DNA of 64,000 bases, taken from NCBI GenBank assembly GCA_947598155.1, contig CANQFC010000005.1, forward strand, positions 1 through 64,000. Direction: 5' to 3'. Source of the DNA: an uncultured Clostridia bacterium (lineage in GTDB: Bacteria; Bacillota; Clostridia; Oscillospirales; Acutalibacteraceae). Position 1 is the first letter of the stretch; each line of letters begins with the position of its first letter. This document shows positions 49,156 through 58,021 of this stretch, piece after piece. Under the pieces are notes generated by a model. That model was not told the DNA's origin and ran no database searches. It saw only the letters and a list, made by a program, of their open reading frames with translations. The translations under genes and the position numbers were made by a program.

Positions 49156-51333
49156 TTATTTGTTCTTCTTTTTGCGCTTAACGACAATCGCCGCAATTAC
49201 GCCGGATAACGCCAAAGCTCCTGCGACAGCCAAGCCGACTATAAGGGGAATGTTGGGTTTGGTATCAGGTATTGACGATATATTTTCCGCCTCGGCTATA
49301 TTCAGGCTTTTAAACCTTGCCTGATATTCGTCCCCGGGGCCCGCGTTGTCGATTACTGATTGCGCGTCGTCATTCCATTTTGCGTCCGAAACGGTTATCG
49401 GCTCAATAATTTGAGTGCCAGATTCATATGTTTCGGTTGTTGTATATGATGAAGATGTGGAGTAATTGTGTTTCCATGTGTTTTCCCCTTTGTTGCCCCA
49501 GTCGCCGCAGTCTATACAGGCAAATTCAGGGTTAATATCAATTACATTTCTTTCGCCGTAAACATACTTTGTGCCCTCGTCAATATGTATGCCTCTGATA
49601 TGGTAGGCCGCCTTGATGCCGTCTGTGCCTATGGATTTAATATAGTTTTCGCTTATCACCGTATCGGGCATTTCGCTTAAAGTGTAAATTGCGCCGCCGT
49701 CCCCCAATGTTGTGATGCAGTTGAAAAAGCTGTTGTTTAATATCTTATTATTTTTGCAGACGATTGCGGCCTTGCCGGGAACTACGGAATCGGGACTGCC
49801 GTTAAAATTCCACCAGCCCCAGCCGAGGCTGAGCCCCGAATAAGGCGTATTTTCAATTTGATTGTATTGAAAATTCATATTATACACAGCGTGGAATATT
49901 ACGCCGGGATTTCCCCAGAAAAGACGGCTTGTATTTTTGAAAATATTGTTTGTAATATTAAGATTTTCACAAATTGCTTCCGTATCGGCGTCATAGCGCT
50001 CTTTTTCGCTGTGCCTGCCTATCCCGCTGTCTTTATCGCCGATATACTCATGCTGAATATGGCCTACAAGCATTGCCGTTCCGGCTGTGTCGTATATGGC
50101 GTTACCGTCAATTACCATATTCTGAACATCGTTAACAAGAGCTAAACCGTCGTTTCCCGTATGGCAAACAGAGTTATTTACAAAACTGATGCCGCTTGCC
50201 GAGCTTACGCATACCGCCGCAGGGTTTGAGTCATATTCACGGTAAATATTGCCGTGCCAATCCTGCTCTGCAAAAGCCTTTAAGCTCATAGCTCCCTGAT
50301 TTGTTGCCCTGCCGTGAGAACCGTCTACCTCGCACAAATTCCAATCGCTGTGCGCAAACGTCAAGCCCTCAAAAGAAATATCGTGAACCCGATTTTCTTT
50401 GTTCCTGCCCTGTATATCAATAATCTTTTCAAGCTCCGGGGCAATTACCTGAGCGCTGTTTAAATCCTCATTTTTTCTTGCAAAGTAATACAGCTTATGC
50501 TCGGTCTTGTCAAAATAAAATTCCCCGGCCTCGTCAAGCCACTCAAAAACATTAAAAATCATATTGTTCTTTTTAAACTGATATTCGTTGCCCCAGCCGA
50601 GCTGTTGAGCAAAAGCGGCATAGGGCATTTGCAGATTTGCAACCGTTGTAAAGCCCTTTTTCTCAAGGCTTTCTACACAGACAATCGTAGTGTTCCAACG
50701 AGTCTGCGTCATAAGCTCAATATCGTCCTGATTTCTTGTCTTTACGGGGAGCTTTCCGCCGCCGAATTTAACCCCCGTGTAAACTTCGCCGTCTGTCTAA
50801 GCCCAATCCGCCTGACCCTCATTGATAACGGTTTTGTTTACGCCTCCATGAGCCTTAGCGACATTGCTTGTCATAAAACAGCGGTTGCCGTTTACATATA
50901 GGGAACGCAGTTTTTCATCGCGGTTATATGAAATGCTGTATATCCCGTTGCCCTCGTCATTCCAAGAGCCCTCAATTTTCCTTCCGCCGCTGATTACAGG
51001 GTTCGCATTATCGCTTGCAACATAGCGAATTGTGCAGTTGTCTGTACCGCTGTCCGTTTCGTCAAATGTAAGGGTTTCGTCAAGATAATATGTGCCGTCG
51101 CCTATTTCAATTACTATATCGCCCTTTGATTTGTCAAGCGTTTTAACATATTCCTTTGCCTTTTTTAAGGTGGCAAAAGGATTTGAAACACTGCCGTCTC
51201 CCTCGTCATTGCCGTTGGCGCTTACATAAATACGGTATGATTCCGTTTTGCCGTTTTCCTCTGCGAAAGTCAGGATACTGCCGATATTTAAAAATAATAA
51301 GACAGATATAAGCGCGCTAATAATCTTTTTCAT
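49156..51333 (-). pseudogene. Surface right-handed parallel beta-helix protein interrupted by one in-frame TAG at 50797-50799
   Basis: ORFs 50797..51333 and 49156..50712 are in the same frame (29 codons between the TAG and the downstream ATG); signal peptide MKKIISALISVLLFLNIGSILTFA; C-terminal TM plus RKKKNK. Confidence 0.8.
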
Positions 51334-51377
51334 ATTTTCATTTCCCCCTCCAAAATTAAATAATATAAAATTTTTAT

Positions 51378-51488
51378 AACTTAGGCAAAATGTCCCGCCT
51401 CTATTGTCGGCGGGTTACATTTTCGGAATCAGCGGGGGATTTGCTCTCCACTGAATTCTCAATAACAGGACAAGCCCCCTCATTGAAT
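51378..51488 (+). repeat. Dispersed repeat, short type copy
   Basis: AACTTAGGCAAAATGTCCCGCCTC..GGCGGGTTACATTTTCGGAATCAGCGGGGGATTTGCTCTCCACTGAATTCTCAATAACAGGACAAGCCCCCTCATTGAAT. Confidence 0.8.
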
Positions 51489-51606
51489 CAATTATATTAT
51501 ATATCTATTTTATATGCAAGACTTAATTCGTACCGCAAAAATTTGCTTATACAACAGAAAAGCCGAATAAGATTGATTTAACAAAATATTTTGTAAAGGA
51601 TTTATG

Positions 51607-51683
51607 TGCCAATATGCATAACACGGATTTACAATTTTTAGGGAACTTGTCGAATTGACAGTGCTATTGCTTTTTGTTACAAT
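51607..51683 (+). promoter_or_regulatory. Promoter cassette copy 1
   Basis: ATGCATAACACGGATTTACAATTTTTAGGGAACTTGTCGAA TTGACA (51655)-17-TACAAT (51678). Confidence 0.85.
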
Positions 51684-51776
51684 GAACTTACAGGGTAATA
51701 GCTATAACAATATAACAAAATATTTTGCATATGATTTTATTTGCCGCCCCGCAATTTTTTTAAGGAGTGATTAAAT

Positions 51777-52544
51777 ATGTTGTCAAAACTTATGTATTTT
51801 TTGGAAAGTTTACATTCTATTAGAAGTTTAATTTCTATAATTGCCCTTATTGCAGGAATAGTTTTAGTTTTTATCTGGAAATTTAAAAGAAAAAAAGTTT
51901 CCGTTTTGATATGCTCTGTAATTTTGATGATAGTTCCGTGTATTGTGATAGCCCACGGCTGTTACAGCGCATATTTAAGACCTGCAAGTATGAAAGTTGA
52001 GCTTACCGAGCAGGAAATTAAGGATTTCAGCAAATATTTATTTGAGAACGACAGATTTTTAGATACAAAAAGCTTTCTGCCCAACAACGAAAAGAGTTTT
52101 TACTCCCACGGCGAAAACGGGAAAAAAGACCTGAACGATGAAACTCCGTACTATTATGACAGCACTGAACAGAGCGTTGTTTATCAGCCGAACAGCGAGA
52201 TATATTATTATCTGTTTAAATATGAAGATACAAAAACTGCTAAGAAAATCTTTAATCAGAATTATTTGCCCGATGTTAACAACGCAATTGAAATGGAAAA
52301 TAAAATTTATGTTGTTGATGAGGACTATTCAGTTTGTGCAATCCAGAATTTTAATTCAACTTTCTTTAATTTACACCAAGGTGAACACAATGTCACTAGC
52401 CTGACAGTTGTTATTCTTCATGAAAACTATATTATTTGGATTTCCGAAGTCACGGAAAGACATACTCCAAAGCTCTATTCCCTTATAAAAGAGGAAAAAC
52501 TGTTTGACAATAATTACAAATTAAAAACTTGGGTAAAAGTATAA
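51777..52544 (+). CDS. Hypothetical membrane protein with extracytoplasmic domain
   Basis: AAGGAG RBS; two N-terminal TM segments; downstream of promoter cassette copy 1. Confidence 0.75.
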   Translation: MLSKLMYFLESLHSIRSLISIIALIAGIVLVFIWKFKRKKVSVLICSVILMIVPCIVIAHGCYSAYLRPASMKVELTEQEIKDFSKYLFENDRFLDTKSFLPNNEKSFYSHGENGKKDLNDETPYYYDSTEQSVVYQPNSEIYYYLFKYEDTKTAKKIFNQNYLPDVNNAIEMENKIYVVDEDYSVCAIQNFNSTFFNLHQGEHNVTSLTVVILHENYIIWISEVTERHTPKLYSLIKEEKLFDNNYKLKTWVKV

Positions 52545-52561
52545 ATAACTGCAACGTATGG

Positions 52562-52638
52562 CGTCAATATGCATAACGCGGATTTACAATTTTTAGGGAA
52601 CTTGTCGAATTGACAGAGCTTTTGTATTTTGCTACAAT
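52562..52638 (+). promoter_or_regulatory. Promoter cassette copy 2
   Basis: ATGCATAACGCGGATTTACAATTTTTAGGGAACTTGTCGAA TTGACA (52610)-17-TACAAT (52633). Confidence 0.85.
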
Positions 52639-52707
52639 GAGCCTGTGGGGTACTTGCAGAGTTTGAAAAACAGAAAATTTGATAAAGCATAACCTATATA
52701 ACTATGC

Positions 52708-52742
52708 GCCGCACTGTACCTTTACGACACAGTGCGGCTTTT
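52708..52742 (+). terminator. Terminator/attenuator about 70 nt downstream of promoter copy 2
   Basis: GCCGCACTGTacctttacgacACAGTGCGGCTTTT. Confidence 0.75.
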
Positions 52743-52823
52743 CTTCTGTACTGTATCTAAAGTAAAAAGCAACAAGCAAATTGCGGCATTATGTAATTTA
52801 CCGAAAGGAACAGTCTGTTATTG

Positions 52824-52892
52824 ATGATGATAAACTTAGAAGAAATTATTAAATTAGTAAATGCGGCAAAAGAATTTTGGGGGCTGGATTAA
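52824..52892 (+). CDS. Candidate 22-aa peptide upstream of ABC exporter
   Basis: MMINLEEIIKLVNAAKEFWGLD*; AAAGGAA upstream; stop 1 nt before the permease ATG. Confidence 0.35.
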   Translation: MMINLEEIIKLVNAAKEFWGLD

Positions 52893-52893
52893 A

Positions 52894-54849
52894 ATGAAAA
52901 AAGTAAAATTTATCTTTTTGTTCTTTTTAATTTTACTTTCTTTTGTTTTCAGCGGAGAGTTTTTTCAAAATTACTTAAATTCATTTACATCGCAGTTTTA
53001 TTATATTGATATTTCAGATAATCAGTATTTCACTCAGCCTGAAATACAGGCTAAGGTATCGCAGGTTTCCGAAAAAAATAATATTGACTTTTTCGCTGTA
53101 CAAAAAATTAACGAGTCAAGCCATTCGTGCGTATCTACCGTATATTGCTCAAAGAAAGCGCAGGATAGGCTGAAAAAAGAATATGCCGTATCGGCAGGGG
53201 AGTACAATGCACTGTTATCCGGTACTACAAAAGTGAGCTTTGACAGTTTTTCGGGTAGAGATTATTTTCCCAAAACCGAACGCTACTATTTTTTTGGAGA
53301 CAATAGAGATGCACAGCTGATACGGGATAATATATCTGACGATTTTTCCTGCTCTTTTGTAAAAAAAGAGAGCGTACATTCGTACCGTTATCTTATTTTA
53401 CTGATTTGGTCGGTTATCGGCGTTTTGTTTTTAATTCTCACATGGCTTGATATTCACTTTCAAAAGAAAGAAAACTTTGTGCTGATTTCCTTAGGAAAGC
53501 CGATACATCAAATTATATTTAAAAACATATTGATTGATTTTTTTGCTTTCTCTGTGATATTTATTGGCCTTTACGCGTTAATCGGCAGGTTTATATATCT
53601 CGACTATGAAATGAGAAATATTATTCTGCTTTGCATAGCCGTACTGCTCCTTAACTCTTTACTTTATTTAACTTTATTTAAGATAAATTATAAAGAGGTT
53701 TTATACGGCGCAAATCTTAACGAGAGAATAATAGCCGACGGGTACGTTTTAAAAAGTATATCCATGATACTGACGGTTGTGGTTTTATCCTGCAACGCTT
53801 TGCTTATTTCAACGAACTTTAAAGAACTGAAAAAGAGCAAACAGCTTGAAAGCGTCGGAAATTACAGCTTTTTACAGCTAAATTACGTTTCGCTTTTGGA
53901 TTATGATGAAAACTTTGAGGAAAATCTACACAGTTTGATTTACTCAATATACAGCGAATTGCAAAGCAAAGGCTGCGCTTATTCGTTTTGCGGCTTAACG
54001 GGCAAAAACGATTATTGTATTGTAAATTCAAATTCAAGATTTTTGTTGAATAAATTTGACTGCAAACTCGAATCTGACAGCAACGTTGATTTATTTGTTT
54101 TAGTTCCCGAAAAGCCTGACGGTCCTGAAAATGTTGACGAAATAATTTCTGATTGCATAGAAATGTATTTTGGCTCTGATGAAGAATTAAACTGTAAAAA
54201 AGTTACTTATTCGGGCGGCGGAAAACTGCTTTTATATGATAATTCCGAAGGGATTACTTTAGGGGCTGAGCAGGTTGAAAATCCGATAATAATTTATGTT
54301 AATAACAGCGCAAAAGGGCTTGTTTGCGAGAAATCAACGCTTTCGAGTTTGTTTAACAATATGCTTTTCAACATAAGCGACAGCGATATAAAACAGCTCA
54401 GCGAAAAGTATTCGCTCGGGGAAAAAGGTTTTTATTTACAGCAGGTAAAAATGACTGATAAGCTTTTGTCTTATCAGTCCGTATTAAACAGGGTCTTGCT
54501 TTTAAATACGGTTATCAGCGCATTTTTATTGATTCTTGAGCTGTTCATAATTTCGGTAATTATTAAATCGGAATATAAGGTTAGCACCACGGAGCTTGCA
54601 ATTAAAAAGGTTTTAGGATATTCGGTTTTACAAAAGAATAAACAAATTTTTCTGCTGAACGCTTACGCAACATTCATTGCCGTTACCGCGTGCGTGGTAC
54701 TCTCGCTTATGTATAAGCTGTCGGTGTGGTATATTGTAATTGCAGTCGGCGTTTCGGTTTTGTGTCTTGAATACGTTATAATTGCGGTACTCATAACGCG
54801 TTTTGAAAAACAAAATGTTGCTAAAATTCTGAAAGGTGGCTGTTTATGA
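52894..54849 (+). CDS. ABC transporter permease of bacteriocin-associated integral membrane type
   Basis: TM at N-terminus, large extracytoplasmic domains, C-terminal FtsX-like TM bundle with TTELAIKKVLGYSVLQKNKQIF. Confidence 0.75.
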   Translation: MKKVKFIFLFFLILLSFVFSGEFFQNYLNSFTSQFYYIDISDNQYFTQPEIQAKVSQVSEKNNIDFFAVQKINESSHSCVSTVYCSKKAQDRLKKEYAVSAGEYNALLSGTTKVSFDSFSGRDYFPKTERYYFFGDNRDAQLIRDNISDDFSCSFVKKESVHSYRYLILLIWSVIGVLFLILTWLDIHFQKKENFVLISLGKPIHQIIFKNILIDFFAFSVIFIGLYALIGRFIYLDYEMRNIILLCIAVLLLNSLLYLTLFKINYKEVLYGANLNERIIADGYVLKSISMILTVVVLSCNALLISTNFKELKKSKQLESVGNYSFLQLNYVSLLDYDENFEENLHSLIYSIYSELQSKGCAYSFCGLTGKNDYCIVNSNSRFLLNKFDCKLESDSNVDLFVLVPEKPDGPENVDEIISDCIEMYFGSDEELNCKKVTYSGGGKLLLYDNSEGITLGAEQVENPIIIYVNNSAKGLVCEKSTLSSLFNNMLFNISDSDIKQLSEKYSLGEKGFYLQQVKMTDKLLSYQSVLNRVLLLNTVISAFLLILELFIISVIIKSEYKVSTTELAIKKVLGYSVLQKNKQIFLLNAYATFIAVTACVVLSLMYKLSVWYIVIAVGVSVLCLEYVIIAVLITRFEKQNVAKILKGGCL

Positions 54850-55463
54850 TTACGGTAAAGAATTTGTGCAAGAGTTTTGATGAAAATGTGATTTTCGATA
54901 ACTTTGATATTACAATAGAATCGGGCGATTTTGTCGTTTTTGCAGGGGACAGCGGATGCGGAAAAACAACGCTTTTGAACATAATCGGCGGTCTTGAAGC
55001 ACCCGACAAGGGCGAAATTCTTGTTGACGGCGAAAATATATTTAAAAGGAAAAACCGCAGAGAATATTTTATGCACAAGGTGGGCTTTCTGTTTCAGAAT
55101 TTTGCTTTGATTGAGAATAAAACAGTTCGTGAAAATCTGTTGCTTGTACCCAAAAATAACAGAACGGATTTAACGGTTAAGGATGCTCTGCAAACGGTGG
55201 GCATTCCCGATAAAGCCGACGAAAAGGTATATAAGCTTTCGGGAGGGGAGCAACAGCGTGTTGCACTTGCAAGGCTGCTTTTTAAAAAGTGCGATATAAT
55301 CCTTGCTGACGAGCCTACAGGGTCGCTTGATTCAAAAAATGCCGATGCCGTTTTGGATATTTTACATTCAATGAATGACAGCGGCAGAACAGTAATTGTT
55401 GTTACACATAACGAGAAGATTATAAAATCCGAAAAAAGAGTGGTGCTTTTGAATGAAAAATAA
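54846..55463 (+). CDS. ABC transporter ATP-binding protein, lactococcin-972-group type
   Basis: GDSGCGKTTLLNIIGGL, VGFLFQNFALIENKTVRENL, LSGGEQQRVALARLL, ILADEPTGSLD; overlaps permease stop. Confidence 0.93.
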   Translation: MITVKNLCKSFDENVIFDNFDITIESGDFVVFAGDSGCGKTTLLNIIGGLEAPDKGEILVDGENIFKRKNRREYFMHKVGFLFQNFALIENKTVRENLLLVPKNNRTDLTVKDALQTVGIPDKADEKVYKLSGGEQQRVALARLLFKKCDIILADEPTGSLDSKNADAVLDILHSMNDSGRTVIVVTHNEKIIKSEKRVVLLNEK

Positions 55464-56463
55464 TGCGTTAAAAAAGCTTACTGTGCTCGCTCTTGTTATA
55501 ACTTTAATATTTGCGGGAATAAATATTTTTTGGCTAATTACTATGTATATACCCTATTGCGGATATTCGTACTCTCTTGCTCAATACGAAAGTGAGCATC
55601 CGGCAAACAAACAGGAAGAAAAATATTCTTTTGTAATTTCAAAAACGCCATATCTCGGATATGACGATTATATTAGTGTTGGAATTGAAGTAACAGACGA
55701 TATGAAAGGCATTGTTATAGGCGGAATATACATTTATCCGAATATTTGGGGCGATTATGAATATGCCGTAGGCTGCACGGAAAACGGCGACAGTTTCTTT
55801 ATGATGGAAATAGATGCTTTGGGCAATTTTATTCCCTTTGACGAAAACGATACGGAATTTAACGAAAAGGCACAGAAAATTTTGAATGACAAACAAGGTG
55901 AAATAACACAACTTATACAAAAGGCTAAGGACTGTTGGGGGTTAGAGGCAAAACATGATTTAAAAATGGGAATAAAGGGTTTAGTAAACGGTCAGCCGTT
56001 ATTCGCGCTTTTTGCCGTCGCTTTTATTATTGGTTTATTTTGCTTGATTATATCTGTATTCATTTGGCTGTTAAAATACAAATTCCCGTTTGAAAATAAA
56101 TTTACAAGCGAAATGAATGATACTTTTTACGGAAAGGCAGAGTACAGATTTAAACGAACTATCGGGGAATACGAGTTTTTTGCGTCAGAACCTCAGCTTT
56201 TAAGAAATAACCCATTTTTAGCAGTGAAAAAATTGCCGTATAAAGAGGAACCGTTGACTTTAGTAATTTTCCTTAACAATAAAAAGGAAAAAATGAAATA
56301 CTATGCCTTATTGACCGATTCGCAAACCGTAATACGAAAAGCGGAAAAGGTTGAATTTGAATATATTTGCGGCAAGGCGCTGAGCACAAATCAGTTCATA
56401 ATTGACCACAACGAAGAGATTGCCGATTTAGCCGCTCAGGCAAATCTGTTCTGGCCGATATAA
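55453..56463 (+). CDS. Hypothetical two-TM membrane protein, translationally coupled to ABC ATPase
   Basis: ATG overlaps ATPase 3' end; TM near residues 10-35 and ~185-215. Confidence 0.75.
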   Translation: MKNNALKKLTVLALVITLIFAGINIFWLITMYIPYCGYSYSLAQYESEHPANKQEEKYSFVISKTPYLGYDDYISVGIEVTDDMKGIVIGGIYIYPNIWGDYEYAVGCTENGDSFFMMEIDALGNFIPFDENDTEFNEKAQKILNDKQGEITQLIQKAKDCWGLEAKHDLKMGIKGLVNGQPLFALFAVAFIIGLFCLIISVFIWLLKYKFPFENKFTSEMNDTFYGKAEYRFKRTIGEYEFFASEPQLLRNNPFLAVKKLPYKEEPLTLVIFLNNKKEKMKYYALLTDSQTVIRKAEKVEFEYICGKALSTNQFIIDHNEEIADLAAQANLFWPI

Positions 56464-56570
56464 CTTAGACAAAAAGGAACCCGCCTCTAAAGCGGCGGGT
56501 TTCGTTTCGGCATCAGCGGGGAATTTGCTCTCCACTGATTTCTCAATAACAGGGCAAGCCCTTATTGAAA
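56462..56570 (+). repeat. Dispersed repeat, short type copy
   Basis: AACTTAGACAAAAAGGAACCCGCCTC..GCGGCGGGTTTCGTTTCGGCATCAGCGGGGAATTTGCTCTCCACTGATTTCTCAATAACAGGGCAAGCCCTTATTGAA. Confidence 0.8.
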
Positions 56571-56601
56571 GAAGTTTTCACAGATAGGAGAGTACAAAAC
56601 T

Positions 56602-57042
56602 ATGCGGATTATAAATTTAATTAAAACTTTTCTTAGCAGTGTTTTATATATGATTTTTTATATATTTAATATATTTATTTTTTTACTATTAGTTGGTAAT
56701 AATTGTCCATATTTTGCTGTTTTTTCTTATATTGTTTTGTTCGTTCTAACCTCAATAATTCATTATTTTATGTCTAAGAAATATATGAATATAGTAATCA
56801 ATAAATTTGTAACGATTATTATATATACTTTATTTATTTGCGGACTGTTTGCAATATTATTTACTTGCGTTCCCGATTGCTTTACATTTTTTTTATTTGT
56901 TTATTACATTTTTTTTGAAATGTTCCATAATGAATTTATTGTAAACTTGATATTTATACAATTTATACTACCGATATTAGCATTTATATTGGGGTTGTCA
57001 GGCAAGCAAAATAAGCAATCAGAGGACGGTTCCTCGCCATGA
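56602..57042 (+). CDS. Hypothetical multi-pass membrane protein
   Basis: AT-rich hydrophobic ORF. Confidence 0.6.
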   Translation: MRIINLIKTFLSSVLYMIFYIFNIFIFLLLVGNNCPYFAVFSYIVLFVLTSIIHYFMSKKYMNIVINKFVTIIIYTLFICGLFAILFTCVPDCFTFFLFVYYIFFEMFHNEFIVNLIFIQFILPILAFILGLSGKQNKQSEDGSSP

Positions 57043-57045
57043 ACA

Positions 57046-57172
57046 AAAGCCTGATAAGATTGATATAACAAAATATTTTGCATATGATTTTATCTGCCGC
57101 CCTGCAATTTTTTAAGGAGTGATTAAATATGTTGTCAAAACTTATGTTTTTTTGGAAAGTTTACATTCTATT
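57046..57172 (+). repeat. Degraded duplicate of the 51557-51821 locus lacking the promoter segment
   Basis: 57046-57081 matches 51557-51591 and 57063-57172 matches 51710-51821. Confidence 0.8.
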
Positions 57173-57314
57173 GAATTTTGTTAGGCTATTTAAAAATTCA
57201 AGTTGGAATACAGCGTGGGATATAGCTTCTTGCTTCTTCTCTGCAGGCTCTATGATTGCCGGATTTTTAGATTATATGGATGGTCGATTTGATGGAAAAT
57301 GTAAAGTATGGTAA
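57129..57314 (+). pseudogene. Frameshifted remnant of the 5' end of the 51777 gene
   Basis: Same RBS and MLSKLM start; T-run length difference shifts frame after about 7 codons. Confidence 0.65.
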
Positions 57315-58005
57315 TGTAGAATTTACCGTAAGCATACTTTCTGATTTCTCCTGCACATATATCGTTTCGGCAGATGGTGTGCAGCCTCTGAGTTGTACTC
57401 AAATAAAGCATGAGTATATCTACACATTTCTCTTGCCCCGAGGTCTGCATACCGTTAAAATAGAGAGTGTGCCGACGACTAAAAACGGGATAGGTAAATT
57501 AAGCGCTGAATTCCTTTCCGCATCGTCAAAGAAAAGACATCTAAACCATTTGATGGCGTTTCGATATTATATTGCTTGCTTTTCTATGACGCTAAAGCTT
57601 CGTATTCATAGAGATGCAAGTTTAAAATTGGGAATTAAACGGGAAAACTATACGAATTTTTTAAATGTTGACTGTACTTATCATTTGCCTTTTGTTTCCG
57701 GCTCTAAAAATATAAAGCAGGAGGACGCAAGTCTGCAAATTCTCGGTACGGCGCAGTTAAAGAAAAAATTTTTCCGTACACAGGCAGCCGTGTGGACAGC
57801 CTATTGCTTTTTACTGTTGATAATATTCGGCGCATTTGCCGTAACGGATATTTTATTTTGGAGTACAGACAGCGGTATTTCGGGTCATAACGGCGCTTCG
57901 CTGTTTTTTATCGGCAGCTTTCCTGTGATTATTTTAACAATTTTTATTATTTGCGTAATTTGTATGGGCAATATAAGGCTCATTCAATTTTTTAAACACA
58001 TTTAA
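57292..58005 (+). CDS. Hypothetical protein with cytoplasmic domain and two C-terminal TM segments
   Basis: ORF; start uncertain (57280 or 57292). Confidence 0.65.
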   Translation: MENVKYGNVEFTVSILSDFSCTYIVSADGVQPLSCTQIKHEYIYTFLLPRGLHTVKIESVPTTKNGIGKLSAEFLSASSKKRHLNHLMAFRYYIACFSMTLKLRIHRDASLKLGIKRENYTNFLNVDCTYHLPFVSGSKNIKQEDASLQILGTAQLKKKFFRTQAAVWTAYCFLLLIIFGAFAVTDILFWSTDSGISGHNGASLFFIGSFPVIILTIFIICVICMGNIRLIQFFKHI

Positions 58006-58021
58006 AAGGGGGTTAGGGATT

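Noticed and set aside
50797-50799. Genome-wide TAG recoding as explanation of the split beta-helix ORF
   Set aside because: TAG serves as a normal terminator of other intact genes here (for example the ORFs ending at 25036, 26605 and 38211), so wholesale reassignment is unlikely; local readthrough remains possible.
52659-52690. Leader peptide LKNRKFDKA (TTG start) in the exporter attenuator
   Set aside because: Non-ATG start without a convincing RBS; cannot be supported beyond chance.
57129-57314. 61-aa ORF as a functional gene
   Set aside because: Its start region is a copy of the 51777 gene that is frameshifted by a homopolymer difference and lacks the promoter; treated as a remnant.
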